This document shows, piece after piece, positions 8,964 to 17,508 of a stretch of DNA of 53,922 nt; position 1 is the first letter of the stretch; every line of letters starts with the position of its first letter. The translations under genes were made by a program, and so were the position numbers. The notes below the pieces were generated by a model, which saw only the letters and a list, made by a program, of their open reading frames with translations, did not search any database and was not told the DNA's origin. This DNA is from JANXQE01 sp035651635 (GTDB lineage Bacteria > Verrucomicrobiota > Verrucomicrobiia > Limisphaerales > UBA8199), in contig DASRFK010000143.1 in NCBI GenBank assembly GCA_035651635.1, positions 1 to 53,922 on the forward strand, given 5' to 3'.

Positions 8964-8994
8964 TTGACGCCAGGGGTGAACACCCCACTATGCT
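8964..8994 (+). promoter_or_regulatory. possible promoter with embedded palindrome upstream of the CBM48 gene
   Basis: TTGACG (8964-8969) and TATGCT (8989-8994) are 19 bases apart, a little wider than ideal. Between them lies the perfect palindrome GGGGTGAACACCCC (8973-8986), placed where a repressor site would be. It is about 110 bases ahead of the gene at 9102. The palindrome could instead be part of a dispersed repeat. Confidence 0.25.
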
Positions 8995-9101
8995 CGGGAA
9001 TAAAACTGTTTAGCGTCAGACCGTGTGCGGGTCATTCGCAGGCTCCGCAAAAACACACCCAAATTTTTGAAGGTTTAAGAAGTTAACAACATACCATAAT
9101 T

Positions 9102-9437
9102 ATGCAGCCCAGACACGCTCGTTCCAGCACTCCCGCTCGCCCTGTTTCACCTCCGCCGCGCGCCGCGGAAAGACCGACCGAAAAACCAATCGATTTTCAT
9201 CTGCACATGCCGGGGGCCAAATCCGCCGCGGTGGCAGGCAGTTTCAACGGTTGGGATCTGAAGCGTAATCCTCTGGAAAAGGACGGCGACGGCGGATGGA
9301 AGGCGACGCTTTGGCTTCCGCCCGGCCGCTATGAATATCGCTTCGTCGTGGATGGCGCGCAGTGGTGCAGCGACCCTCGGGCAAAGGAATCGGTTCCGAA
9401 CGCGTTTGGCGGCACCAATTCGGTGATAGTCGTATAG
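9102..9437 (+). CDS. small CBM48/AMPK glycogen-binding-domain protein
   Basis: The 111-residue protein has a short Pro/Arg-rich N-terminus (1-30) followed by a single early-set beta domain of the CBM48 type seen in glycogen-branching enzymes and AMPK beta subunits. The hallmark AAVAGSFNGWD (about 45-55), then W-K-A-T-L-W-L-P-PGRYEYRFVVDG (about 66-87), are clear. No catalytic domain is attached and there is no signal peptide. It probably binds alpha-glucan or acts as a regulatory adaptor; an alpha-glucan phosphorylase is encoded about 10 kb downstream, though no direct link is shown. It ends 24 bases from the convergent gene at 9462. Confidence 0.85.
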   Translation: MQPRHARSSTPARPVSPPPRAAERPTEKPIDFHLHMPGAKSAAVAGSFNGWDLKRNPLEKDGDGGWKATLWLPPGRYEYRFVVDGAQWCSDPRAKESVPNAFGGTNSVIVV

Positions 9438-9461
9438 AACCCTTCGGACAGAACCTCTAGA

Positions 9462-10202
9462 TTAAGGCTGGACGGTGGTGTACACGGTGACGCCGTCTTG
9501 GATGCTGGGCATAAAGTAGACTCCATTGTACTGGTAGTACAGTCCGCCTCGAATGTACACCGGCGTGGCGCCGGGAGGCAGGCTGCTCACCGTTACCCCC
9601 AATGGGGGCGGCACGACAACCAGTCCCTGTGATTGTGGCAGGTAGAAAGTGCCGCCGGCGTAGTAGTAAGTCGTTTGCCCGGCGGTTACCGGCTCCGCTC
9701 CCGGTGGCAACTGCGGGACCACGGCTCCGACCGGAGGAGTGACGGCTACGTATCCCGAGGCCTCGGGCTGGTAATAAGCTCCCTCGTAATAATAATAAGG
9801 GTTGCCGCCGACATAGATGGGGAGATAGCCGGTTGGCAAAGTGGCATAGAACGCGCCCCGGGGTACGTGCGACCAAAAGAAGCCGTGGCGGCGGTCTTCG
9901 TCAAAATCGAAGTCGCGCGCTTCGCGCGGCCCTTCAACCCAGCGCCGCGCGGGTTCAACCTCGCGCCTCTCATGCTCGACCTGCCGTCCAGTTTGCGGCA
10001 GAACGCGATGTTCCTCAAAAGCTGGGGATCGTTCGTGTTCCCCGCGCATTGGGGTATGAACAGCGCCACGCATCTCGTGCTCCCCATGATTATTGCCGCG
10101 AATGCTGCCCCACTGCGCCTGCGCTGGAAAGCTGATGAGCCCACAGGCGCAAACCAGCAAACCCAGCTTTCTCCCTGGCCGATCAAAACATTTCTGACGC
10201 AT
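9462..10202 (-). CDS. exported Tyr/Gly-rich repeat protein (DUF6515-like)
   Basis: I chose the ATG at 10202 because it opens a clear signal peptide (basic MRQKCFDRPGRK, hydrophobic core, cleavage near AQA-QWG), although the frame stays open further upstream. The 246-residue protein has a charged His/Arg/Glu-rich middle (about 35-110). A C-terminal region follows with three YYYY-type modules, each reading roughly GGxxYYYxxGxYYxP followed by VVxPPxGxxVxxLPPGA. This pattern resembles the uncharacterised DUF6515 family. It lies 11 bases after the DUF2092 gene on the same strand, so the two are probably co-transcribed. Function is unknown; an envelope location is inferred from the signal peptide. 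Confidence 0.75.
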   Translation of the reverse strand: MRQKCFDRPGRKLGLLVCACGLISFPAQAQWGSIRGNNHGEHEMRGAVHTPMRGEHERSPAFEEHRVLPQTGRQVEHERREVEPARRWVEGPREARDFDFDEDRRHGFFWSHVPRGAFYATLPTGYLPIYVGGNPYYYYEGAYYQPEASGYVAVTPPVGAVVPQLPPGAEPVTAGQTTYYYAGGTFYLPQSQGLVVVPPPLGVTVSSLPPGATPVYIRGGLYYQYNGVYFMPSIQDGVTVYTTVQP

Positions 10203-10213
10203 AAATCCTCTCT

Positions 10214-10996
10214 CTATCTGGTTCGTGGCTCCGTGGCGCCGGTAGGCTTGAGCGCGGCATCCGCCGAGACACCGCGCATGGGTACCTTGACCGCTCCATC
10301 CGGAGGCACGAACGCAAAATCGGAATCGGCGATGCGCGAGGTAAGATTCCATTCGCGGATTAAACCGGTGAATTCGGGAGAGCCGGGCTCGTTCTTGTGG
10401 GTGATCACGAATTTGCGGATCAAAGGCTGTGGGCCATCCTGAATCCAAATCTGCCAATCGATATTGTCCTGCGTGAAGGCGAGGTGATGACAGGTGAAGC
10501 CCAGCGCCGGGGCCATTCCGAAGTCCCGGACGCCTTGGACTCTGGCCATGGCGTTGGTGAACGGATCACTAACGGCCAGATCGATCATCGGCAAATCGAT
10601 CCCGAACTGATCCCGAGACGCATCGATCACCTCATCGAGGTTTGCCGGCATCGAAGTGGCGCTGAAAAGGTTATGTTTTCGATCCAGCACCGTTAACGAG
10701 TGGCCGTCGTACCAGAACCCGCGCTGCGAATGCGGTGAATGAATCTCGGTGTGAAAACGGTTGGGCCGCTCCACCTCCATTTCCATGGACCGGCTAAACT
10801 GAACCTTTTGACCGTCCTCAGTAAGGTGCTCGCGCCAGATCTCGGCCGTGATGCCGAAGTACGGCGCTTCAGCGAGATATTGGCAGGCCGCGCGAAGCAC
10901 CTGCACCGCGCCGGCATCCATATTGGTGTACTCCTGCGCCCACACCGTCCCGGCCATGGGCATGAAAAAAACCGTGCAGACCAGCCATCGTTTCAT
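10214..10996 (-). CDS. exported DUF2092-type protein (LolA-like fold suspected)
   Basis: The 260-residue protein has a signal peptide (MKRWLVCTVFF to about residue 20, AQE). The body fits the DUF2092 family of predicted periplasmic proteins: MDAGAVQVLRAACQYLAEA near the start, a run of beta strands (MEVERPNRFHTE, GFWYDGHSLTVLD), an ID(L)PMIDLAVSDPF segment and a late strand FVITHKNEPGSPEFTG. Some DUF2092 relatives resemble lipoprotein carriers, so lipid or lipoprotein handling is a guess. It is the first gene of a two-gene unit with the Tyr/Gly-rich protein at 9462-10202. Confidence 0.75.
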   Translation of the reverse strand: MKRWLVCTVFFMPMAGTVWAQEYTNMDAGAVQVLRAACQYLAEAPYFGITAEIWREHLTEDGQKVQFSRSMEMEVERPNRFHTEIHSPHSQRGFWYDGHSLTVLDRKHNLFSATSMPANLDEVIDASRDQFGIDLPMIDLAVSDPFTNAMARVQGVRDFGMAPALGFTCHHLAFTQDNIDWQIWIQDGPQPLIRKFVITHKNEPGSPEFTGLIREWNLTSRIADSDFAFVPPDGAVKVPMRGVSADAALKPTGATEPRTR

Positions 10997-11336
10997 AGGT
11001 AACGCGCCCCTCTCATGTCAGCATAGCACTCGATGAATGGCTTTCATTGGGTAGAATGCCCTAGAGGGTTGCCCGGTGCGGGGCGCTTTTGCGAGCGCGC
11101 GGAGCGGGTGATGTTGGAACCCAAGGACTTTCATGACATTTGCGATTTGGGATTTGGGATTTGGGAACAGGGGGATTGCAGATTGATGATTGCAAATTTG
11201 AAGAGGCGTTAGCAGAGGAGGGCCCAGGGTTCTTCTTTGGAGCGGGAGGCTTCCTGGCGGGGGGAGCGGTGGTTGGGCCGGCACGGGCGGAGGGGAGAGC
11301 AACGGGCGCGCCGGCGGGATTTGAATCGACACACGT
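10997..11336. other. 340-bp non-coding stretch with short tandem repeat
   Basis: This gap separates the divergent DUF2092 gene and the NRPS-like gene, so promoters for both should be here, but no convincing -35/-10 pair was found. Near 11143-11165 a GATTTGG unit is repeated about three times, and further AT-rich words follow (ATTGCAGATTGATGATTGC). The right part is G-rich. Confidence 0.4.
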
Positions 11337-14300
11337 GTGGAGGCTGAACATGATGCGACGGTGCTCTCCCATGTTTCACCGCAGCACCGGGCGGGCGCGG
11401 AGTCGAGCGCTGCGCCTCAATTGCTGCACCAGATTTTCGAACGCCAGGCGGCGCGAACGCCCGCAGCGTTAGCGGTTAGCTGCGGACAAACTCAGAGCAC
11501 GTATGCGCAGCTCGACGGTCGAGCCAACCAACTTGCTCGGTTCATTACGGCTCAAGGGATCGGTCGCAACTGTTGCGCGGGGATTCTCCTTCCGCGTTCG
11601 GATGCCATGTATCCGGCCATGTTGGCCATACTAAAAGCCGGCGCTGCCTACGTGCCGCTCGACCCTGAGTATCCAGCCGAAAGGGTGGGCTTTATCCTGC
11701 ATGACAGCAGGGCCGGACTGCTTCTCACGTCCTCCGAACTGCCGGCGAAAGCCGCTGGGTTTGAGGGCAAGGTTGTCCTGTTGGACAAGATTCAGAATGA
11801 GCTGTCCGCAGTTTCGGCTGAGCCGGCGGATGTCAGCGAGGTTCGAGGCGACGAGCTGGCCTATATCATTTACACTTCCGGGACTACAGGTCGGCCGAAG
11901 GGTGTGCAGATCGAGCATCGGAGCATCGTGCACCTGGTGGAAACGGAGCGCGAATTGCTCAAGGTGCAACCTGAAGACCGGGTGTTTCAGGGCTTTTCAG
12001 TCGCATTCGACGCCTCGTTGGAAGAGATCTGGCTGGCGTTCTCGGCCGGCGCCACGCTGGTAACGGGCACGAGCGAGATGCTGCGCTCCGGAGGCGAATT
12101 GTCCCAATGCTTGTCCGCGGCAGGGGTGACGGTGCTCTCCTGCGTGCCCACGCTGTTGTCGATGCTCGAGCAGGATATTCCAGGGCTGCGTCTGCTTATT
12201 CTGGGCGGCGAAGTGTGTCCACCTGAACTGGTCAAGCGCTGGGCTAAACCGGGGCGACGAATCGTCAACACCTACGGGCCCACGGAAGCCACCGTCGTGG
12301 CGACTTGTGCCGAGTGCAATCAGAATAGGCCAGTGACGATCGGCCGCCCGCTGCCCGGCTATCAGGCGTTCGTCGTGGACGAGAAACTGCAACCCGTGAC
12401 CCCTGGTGAAGCGGGCGAGCTGCTCCTCGGGGGAATTGGCCTGGCTCGAGGTTATCTGGGTCGAGCCGATTTGACTCGAGAAAAGTTCGTGGACTGCGCC
12501 TTCGCCGACGCTGCACCGCGGCGGTTCTATCGGACGGGCGACCGGGCGCGTTGGAATGAAGACGGCCAGCTGGAATTCCTCGGCCGCCTGGATAGCCAGG
12601 TCAAAATTCGCGGGTTTCGCGTCGAGCTCGAGGAAATAGAGGTCGCGCTGCTCGAATGCGCGGAACTACAAGGTGCTTGCGTTTCACTGGTCGAGGATCG
12701 CGCTGGTGTGCAGCGGCTGGTGGCCTACGTTGTGCCTCGTTCGGGGGTAACCCTGAACCTTGGCAAAATGGCGGTGCGTCTAAAGGAACGCCTGCCGTCC
12801 TACATGCTCCCGTCCGCGATCGAGACCTTGAAGAGCTTGCCCACCCTGCCCAGCGGCAAGGTTGATCGCCGGGCGCTTCCGATGCCAGGCACAGTCGGCT
12901 TGTCTCGCGAGATTATCCCACCACGCACGCGGATTGAGATTCAACTGGCGGCCGTGTGGTCGAGGCTGTTCTCGGTTCCAGCAGTTTCGATCAACGACGA
13001 TTTCTTTTTGGAGCTGGGGGGCCATTCGCTTTTGGCGGCGCGAATGGTTTCCGAGCTGCGCCGGGCGCCGGAGTTTCAGGGGCTCTCCATGGCTGATATT
13101 TACCGTCACACCACAGTGAAGAGCCTGGCCGCCGAACTGGAAGCAAGGGCTCAAAGTAATTCACCACGCAATCCTCCGCCCGGTTCCGAAGGTTTGGCCA
13201 GTGGCGCAGAGCAACGGAAAGACTTGCCCGAGCCGGAGGATGGTTTCGCAAATGACCGCCGGCAGCAAGCTGGAGAAGCAGTTGGGACGATTCCTTTTTG
13301 GCGGCATTTTTTCTGCGGGCTGGCCCAGCTTATCAGCCTGGTGTTTGTCCTCAGTTTTTTCGCGCTGCAATGGCTGGCGCCGTATCTGACCTACACGATT
13401 TTGATTGAAGAGGAATACGATTATCCAACGGCAATCATCGTCGCGCTGAGCAGCCTGGTGCTGCTTTATCCGTTCATGCTGTTGCTGGTCATTGGGCTTA
13501 AGTGGCTCATCATCGGCCGATACAAACCCGGCCGATACCCGTTGTGGGGCTGGTATTATTTCCGTTTTTGGCTCGTGACCTCCATCGAGGCGGCTGTCCC
13601 GGTAAGCTATCTCTCCGGTACGCCGCTGCTGAGCCTTTATTTACGATGGATGGGTGCAAAGATTGGGCGCAACGTCTTCCTCCAAACGGACAACTTCGCC
13701 ATTTATGACCTGCTGGCCATCGGGGACGACTCGAGCATCAATGCCGAGGCAAGTTTGTTGGGTTATCGAGTCAGCGAAGGAACACTTCACGTAGGAGCCA
13801 TTGCCATCGGCCAACGCTGTTTTGTGGGAACTCGAGCTGCCCTTGAGCTCGGTTCGTCTATGGGGAACGATTCGGCGCTCGAAGATCTTTCGCTTCTGTC
13901 AACGGGTCAGCACATCGGTTCTGGTGCGACATGGCTGGGCTCGCCGGCACAAGCGCGACCCAGCGAAAATTCGAGCCCTGTCCAACATCCACGAGCGGCG
14001 GCAACGACAGCCTCCTCCGCGTCCAATTCCTTTGCGTTTGGACTTATGCACGCCCTGGGTTTGCTGGTCTTTCCGGCCCTGGTCGTGGCGGCATTATTTC
14101 CAGGCATCGTACTGATGAACCGGCTGAACTACCTGGATCCTTACTATTGGTACCTTTTGCTCTCGCCGCTGGTGGGCAGTTCGTTCATCGCGCTGCTCTG
14201 TCTGGAAATCATTGCCTTGAAGTGGCTATTTTTGGGCCGAATCCGCCCGGGTCGATTTCCGCTCCGGAGCTGGTATTACCTTCGCAAATGGTTTGTGGAT

Positions 14301-15464
14301 AAAAGCCTCGAACTGAGTCTGGACGTCATTGGCCCTCTGTACGCGTCGGTATATCTCAGCCCATGGTACAAACTTCTCGGCGCCAGAATAGGGCGCGGCG
14401 CCGAGGTTTCCACCGCCTCGTTCATTTCGCCGGACTTGCTCGAAATCGGCGAGGAAAGTTTCATTGCGGATAACGCCTCCCTGGGAGCGCCCCGCGTCGA
14501 GCATGGGTTCGTGGAAATTGGGCCGAACCAAATCGGGAGGAGGGCTTTCATCGGCAACAGCGCGATGTTGCCTCCGGGCGCAAAAATTGGCGACGATGTG
14601 TTGATCGGTTGTCTCTCAGCGCCGCCGTGTCCGGCCGATGCCTTGCGACAAGACACCAGCTGGCTCGGGTCACCAGCGCTCTTTCTGCCACAGCGTCTCA
14701 AAACCGGTACGTTCGGGCCCGAGGCCACTTTCAATCCACCGGCCCGGCTGCGAATCTTGCGCGCCACCATCGAGTTCGTCCGGGTGATTTCCCCATCCAC
14801 TGGGTTTATAATCCTGACCAGCTTGCTATTCTCGGCACTTTTGCTCCTGCACGATCATTTCAGCCTGGGCCAAACGTTGCTGTTTTTTCCGGCACTTTAC
14901 CTGGCCTGCGGCTTGGTGGCCGCGTCCTTCACCATACTGTGCAAGTGGTGCATAGTGGGCCGCTATCGGCCCGGAGAACGGCCGCTCTGGAGTACCTTCG
15001 TTTGGCGCAATGAGCTGATCAACGCGCTGCACGAGCATCTGGCGGGTCCTTTTCTCGTCGGCGCGCTCACCGGCACTCCATTCATTGCCTGGTACTTCCG
15101 ATGCCTCGGCGCCCGCATTGGCCGCCGGACTTACCTCGAAACGACGGACTTTAGCGAGTTCGACCTGGCGCGGGTTGGCGACGAAGCGGCTCTCAATTCC
15201 GATTGCACGGTTCAAACTCATCTGTTCGAGGATCGGGTCATGAAGATGGATGTCGTCGAGATCGGTTCCCGCTGCTCCGTCGGCGCCAGTTCCCTGGTGT
15301 TGTACGATACCCGCATGGAGGCGGGCTCGAAGCTTGGCCCGCTTTCATTGCTGATGAAAGGAGAAGTGTTGCCCGCCGCGACCAGTTGGGCGGGAATTCC
15401 TGCTCGAGTTGATGGCAGGAGCCCGCACGGTCAGGTTGCGGCTCAGGAACTGGCGCTGGTATAG
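11337..15464 (+). CDS. Pls/PosA-type NRPS-like synthetase (adenylation, carrier and triplicated membrane/beta-helix region)
   Basis: The GTG start at 11337 follows an in-frame stop at 11322, giving 1375 residues. About 28-510 is an amino-acid adenylation domain: YTSGTTGRPKG, AFDASLEEIW, NTYGPTEATV, YRTGDRARW, VKIRGFRVELEE and LPSGKVDRRALP are all present. About 525-600 is a carrier domain with the phosphopantetheine serine in ELGGHSLLAA (Ser564). No condensation, thioesterase or reductase domain follows. Instead, residues about 650-1370 hold three homologous units, each with two hydrophobic segments, a GRxxPGxxPL signature (at 727, 967 and 1208) and a hexapeptide left-handed beta-helix-like part. 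This is the architecture of epsilon-poly-L-lysine synthetase (Pls) and the NRPS 'terminal domain' family. A membrane-bound enzyme making a homopolymer or isopeptide of an amino acid is the best inference; the product is unknown. Its 3' end overlaps the convergent permease gene by 22 bases. Confidence 0.88.
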   Translation: MEAEHDATVLSHVSPQHRAGAESSAAPQLLHQIFERQAARTPAALAVSCGQTQSTYAQLDGRANQLARFITAQGIGRNCCAGILLPRSDAMYPAMLAILKAGAAYVPLDPEYPAERVGFILHDSRAGLLLTSSELPAKAAGFEGKVVLLDKIQNELSAVSAEPADVSEVRGDELAYIIYTSGTTGRPKGVQIEHRSIVHLVETERELLKVQPEDRVFQGFSVAFDASLEEIWLAFSAGATLVTGTSEMLRSGGELSQCLSAAGVTVLSCVPTLLSMLEQDIPGLRLLILGGEVCPPELVKRWAKPGRRIVNTYGPTEATVVATCAECNQNRPVTIGRPLPGYQAFVVDEKLQPVTPGEAGELLLGGIGLARGYLGRADLTREKFVDCAFADAAPRRFYRTGDRARWNEDGQLEFLGRLDSQVKIRGFRVELEEIEVALLECAELQGACVSLVEDRAGVQRLVAYVVPRSGVTLNLGKMAVRLKERLPSYMLPSAIETLKSLPTLPSGKVDRRALPMPGTVGLSREIIPPRTRIEIQLAAVWSRLFSVPAVSINDDFFLELGGHSLLAARMVSELRRAPEFQGLSMADIYRHTTVKSLAAELEARAQSNSPRNPPPGSEGLASGAEQRKDLPEPEDGFANDRRQQAGEAVGTIPFWRHFFCGLAQLISLVFVLSFFALQWLAPYLTYTILIEEEYDYPTAIIVALSSLVLLYPFMLLLVIGLKWLIIGRYKPGRYPLWGWYYFRFWLVTSIEAAVPVSYLSGTPLLSLYLRWMGAKIGRNVFLQTDNFAIYDLLAIGDDSSINAEASLLGYRVSEGTLHVGAIAIGQRCFVGTRAALELGSSMGNDSALEDLSLLSTGQHIGSGATWLGSPAQARPSENSSPVQHPRAAATTASSASNSFAFGLMHALGLLVFPALVVAALFPGIVLMNRLNYLDPYYWYLLLSPLVGSSFIALLCLEIIALKWLFLGRIRPGRFPLRSWYYLRKWFVDKSLELSLDVIGPLYASVYLSPWYKLLGARIGRGAEVSTASFISPDLLEIGEESFIADNASLGAPRVEHGFVEIGPNQIGRRAFIGNSAMLPPGAKIGDDVLIGCLSAPPCPADALRQDTSWLGSPALFLPQRLKTGTFGPEATFNPPARLRILRATIEFVRVISPSTGFIILTSLLFSALLLLHDHFSLGQTLLFFPALYLACGLVAASFTILCKWCIVGRYRPGERPLWSTFVWRNELINALHEHLAGPFLVGALTGTPFIAWYFRCLGARIGRRTYLETTDFSEFDLARVGDEAALNSDCTVQTHLFEDRVMKMDVVEIGSRCSVGASSLVLYDTRMEAGSKLGPLSLLMKGEVLPAATSWAGIPARVDGRSPHGQVAAQELALV

Positions 15465-16240
15465 TGACGCAGGGAGGCCTTCCAGCCCCACTCCGAAACG
15501 GCAACGCATACCACGCTCATGCCTAACAATAAGAACAGGTAGCCGGGCGAGAACTTGTTGACCAAAAGCCGCACCGGGACGTTGGACACGAGCAGCATGG
15601 GGATCGCGAATGTGAATACGGCTTTGAACGCCCCGCGAAAAGCCTCGTCCGGCATGCGCGCGATCTGAAACAGATTGTAATAACCCCAGACGATGCCTTG
15701 AGCGCGCACGGTCCAGAAGCTGATGCTCGCCAGCAGGAACATCAGCGAATAGTGGATCAACACGCCAACCCCACAGAGCAACAGGAACCCGGCAATTTGC
15801 GCCAAAGTGGGAACGAGTGCCAATCGGTGAGCCGCATACGCCATGACCCCGACGGCCGAGAGCGCGTTGACGAAAGCTCCCAGATCGACTTGACGCAAGG
15901 AGACCACGAACCGCGTATTTACCGGCAGGAGTAGCAGGAAATCCAGTTTGCCCGTACGGACCAGTTCGGAGAGGTTGGTGCAATTGATCAGGAAAAAGGC
16001 CTGGTAGATCTGCTGGATGAAATGACTCGCCCCGATCAACATAACCACTTGCCACTCGGTCCAGGTCCCGATGTGGTCGGTATGCAGGTAGAGCACGCCA
16101 ATGAAGCCCAACTGTAAAGCGAACCACAATGATTCGACCACAATCCACATCAGGAAATTGGCTTTGAAGCTCATTTCCCGCGTGACCGAGTTCTTCCACA
16201 ACGCGCTATAAATTCTGAAGTACCGGCCCAGGTTTTTCAT
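15443..16240 (-). CDS. ABC-2-type transporter permease
   Basis: The start ATG at 16240 (MKNLGRYFRIYSALWKNS) fits the family N-terminus better than the longer upstream reading. The 265-residue protein has about six hydrophobic segments and a charged cytosolic start, matching the ABC-2 permease group that works as pairs. FKANFLMWIVVES and LSELVRTGKLDFLLLLPVN are typical. It is the second gene after another permease of the same kind (16595-17401), with a repeat-filled gap of 354 bases between them. No ATP-binding subunit is nearby. The last 22 bases overlap the end of the convergent NRPS-like gene. Confidence 0.85.
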   Translation of the reverse strand: MKNLGRYFRIYSALWKNSVTREMSFKANFLMWIVVESLWFALQLGFIGVLYLHTDHIGTWTEWQVVMLIGASHFIQQIYQAFFLINCTNLSELVRTGKLDFLLLLPVNTRFVVSLRQVDLGAFVNALSAVGVMAYAAHRLALVPTLAQIAGFLLLCGVGVLIHYSLMFLLASISFWTVRAQGIVWGYYNLFQIARMPDEAFRGAFKAVFTFAIPMLLVSNVPVRLLVNKFSPGYLFLLLGMSVVCVAVSEWGWKASLRHYTSASS

Positions 16241-16594
16241 GGCCTTATCACAATAGAAACAAACCACGGGCGGACACAGATGGACACGAATACGGCCGGG
16301 CAGGGCGATTGGTTGAAGGTCGCCGTTCTGAACCAAGCGATGGTCGGGCTTCGGCCTGCGGATTTCGAGTTTCGGATTTGGAGAAGGGGAAAGTTATTTT
16401 TGAACGAGCCGTTAGAGCGTATTTTAAAATACCGGCTTGGGCGCGGGCACCTGGGTTTGGGGTCCCGCCTTCAGGCGGTTCCGGCGCTGGGCCGCCTAAA
16501 GGCGGGACTCCTAACCGAATTTTAAAACACGCTCTTAGCCTGCGTCCATGCCTTGCATCCGTGTTCATCGGTGTGGATCCGGGGCTAATAAACA
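16241..16594. repeat. intergenic gap: degenerate CCGTG/GGACAC repeat flanking a MITE
   Basis: This 354-base gap between the two permease genes has no gene. Near 16261-16291 is AACCACGGGCGGACACAGAT and the following bases. Near 16546-16580 the same kind of word occurs in the opposite orientation (CATCCGTGTTCATCGGTGT). Related words occur at 43483-43632 and 48630-48660. The MITE at 16412-16537 sits between the two halves. Confidence 0.5.
16412..16537. mobile_element. MITE-like element, copy A (full length)
   Basis: The ends GAGCGTATTTTAAAA and TTTTAAAACACGCTC form terminal inverted repeats, flanked on both sides by TTA (16412-16414 and 16535-16537), which looks like a 3-bp target duplication. 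The interior is a large hairpin, GGTCCCGCCTTCAGGCGG against CCGCCTAAAGGCGGGACTCC. It has no coding capacity. Copies C (48674) and F (51824) have the same structure. Confidence 0.8.
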
Positions 16595-17401
16595 TCAGCC
16601 CCCTACAGCGGAGTATTTGCGCATGCCCCGGTGCCACATGAATTGAGCGAACCCGTAGGCAATGCCAACCCACGCCAGCTGGATCAGCAGTCCTTGAACC
16701 CGCCCCGGCCCCGAAATCTTGCCCATGTAAATGGCTACCGGAAAGTACATTTGGTAGGGGAAAGGCGTGTAAAAGAGCAGTTGCGCGATCCAGTGCGGGA
16801 GAATATCCAGCGGGAACATATGGCCGCTGGCGATATATTCGAAGGCGAAGAGAATGAAGATAAAAGTCGAGACCTCCAAGACCCAGAATGCCAGCATGGC
16901 CATGGCGTAGCTCATGAAAAACTGCAGCAACGCGGTTAGTCCGACGGAGACGAGGAATATCCCCAGCGTTATCCAATCACTCGGCAACACAAAATAACGC
17001 CGAAGCGAAAAGACGAAAATTGCCAGAGGCAAAGCGGCCACTGCCAGGTAGGTCAGTCGCCCGGAGAAAAAAAGACAGAGCCGGTAAAGCAGGTAATTGA
17101 TCGGTTTGAGGAGAAACTGGCTGATATTGCCGTCCTTGATATCGGCCGCGATTTGCCAGTCGTCTTCGTTCACCGCCGTAAGCGCATCCACAATCGTCAC
17201 CACCAGATAATAAGAAATCATTTGGGCGAGCGTGTACGTTCCCACCTCCGAGCCGGAACTTTTTCCTGAATAGATGGTGCGCCAAACGTAAAGCGTGGCC
17301 ACGAGCGGGATCAGGCCAAAGATCGCCCGCGCCAGAAAATTGAAGCGGTAGGTCAGATTGTTCTGAATCCCCACGTTCAGCACATGCCAGTATTTTTTCA
17401 T
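16595..17401 (-). CDS. ABC-2-type transporter permease
   Basis: The 268-residue integral membrane protein starts MKKYWHVLNVGIQNNLTYR, the usual amphipathic beginning of this ABC-2 permease group, and has six predicted hydrophobic helices. The motif IAADIKDGNISQFLLKPIN matches the conserved cytosolic loop of the family, in the same place as the SELVRTGKLDF loop of the next gene. The two permeases probably form a heterodimer. In most genomes the ATPase gene lies directly upstream, but here the upstream neighbour is a divergent exported protein. The substrate is unknown; lipid or polysaccharide export is common for this group. Confidence 0.87.
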   Translation of the reverse strand: MKKYWHVLNVGIQNNLTYRFNFLARAIFGLIPLVATLYVWRTIYSGKSSGSEVGTYTLAQMISYYLVVTIVDALTAVNEDDWQIAADIKDGNISQFLLKPINYLLYRLCLFFSGRLTYLAVAALPLAIFVFSLRRYFVLPSDWITLGIFLVSVGLTALLQFFMSYAMAMLAFWVLEVSTFIFILFAFEYIASGHMFPLDILPHWIAQLLFYTPFPYQMYFPVAIYMGKISGPGRVQGLLIQLAWVGIAYGFAQFMWHRGMRKYSAVGG

Positions 17402-17436
17402 TCCATCGATGCGCGCGTACTGTAGTAAAATCGGGA

Positions 17437-17458
17437 AACGTTAGAACGTTAAAACGTG
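17437..17458. promoter_or_regulatory. three 8-bp direct repeats in a divergent intergenic region
   Basis: AACGTTAG, AACGTTAA and AACGTGGG follow one another with a period of 8 bases, in the 107-base gap between the divergent permease and golvesin-domain genes. Such iterated sites can be regulator-binding sites, but nothing else supports this. Confidence 0.25.
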
Positions 17459-17508
17459 GGGAAGTTGCAAAAAGGGGACAGGCCGATTAATCTAATCGCA
17501 CCACCGGT

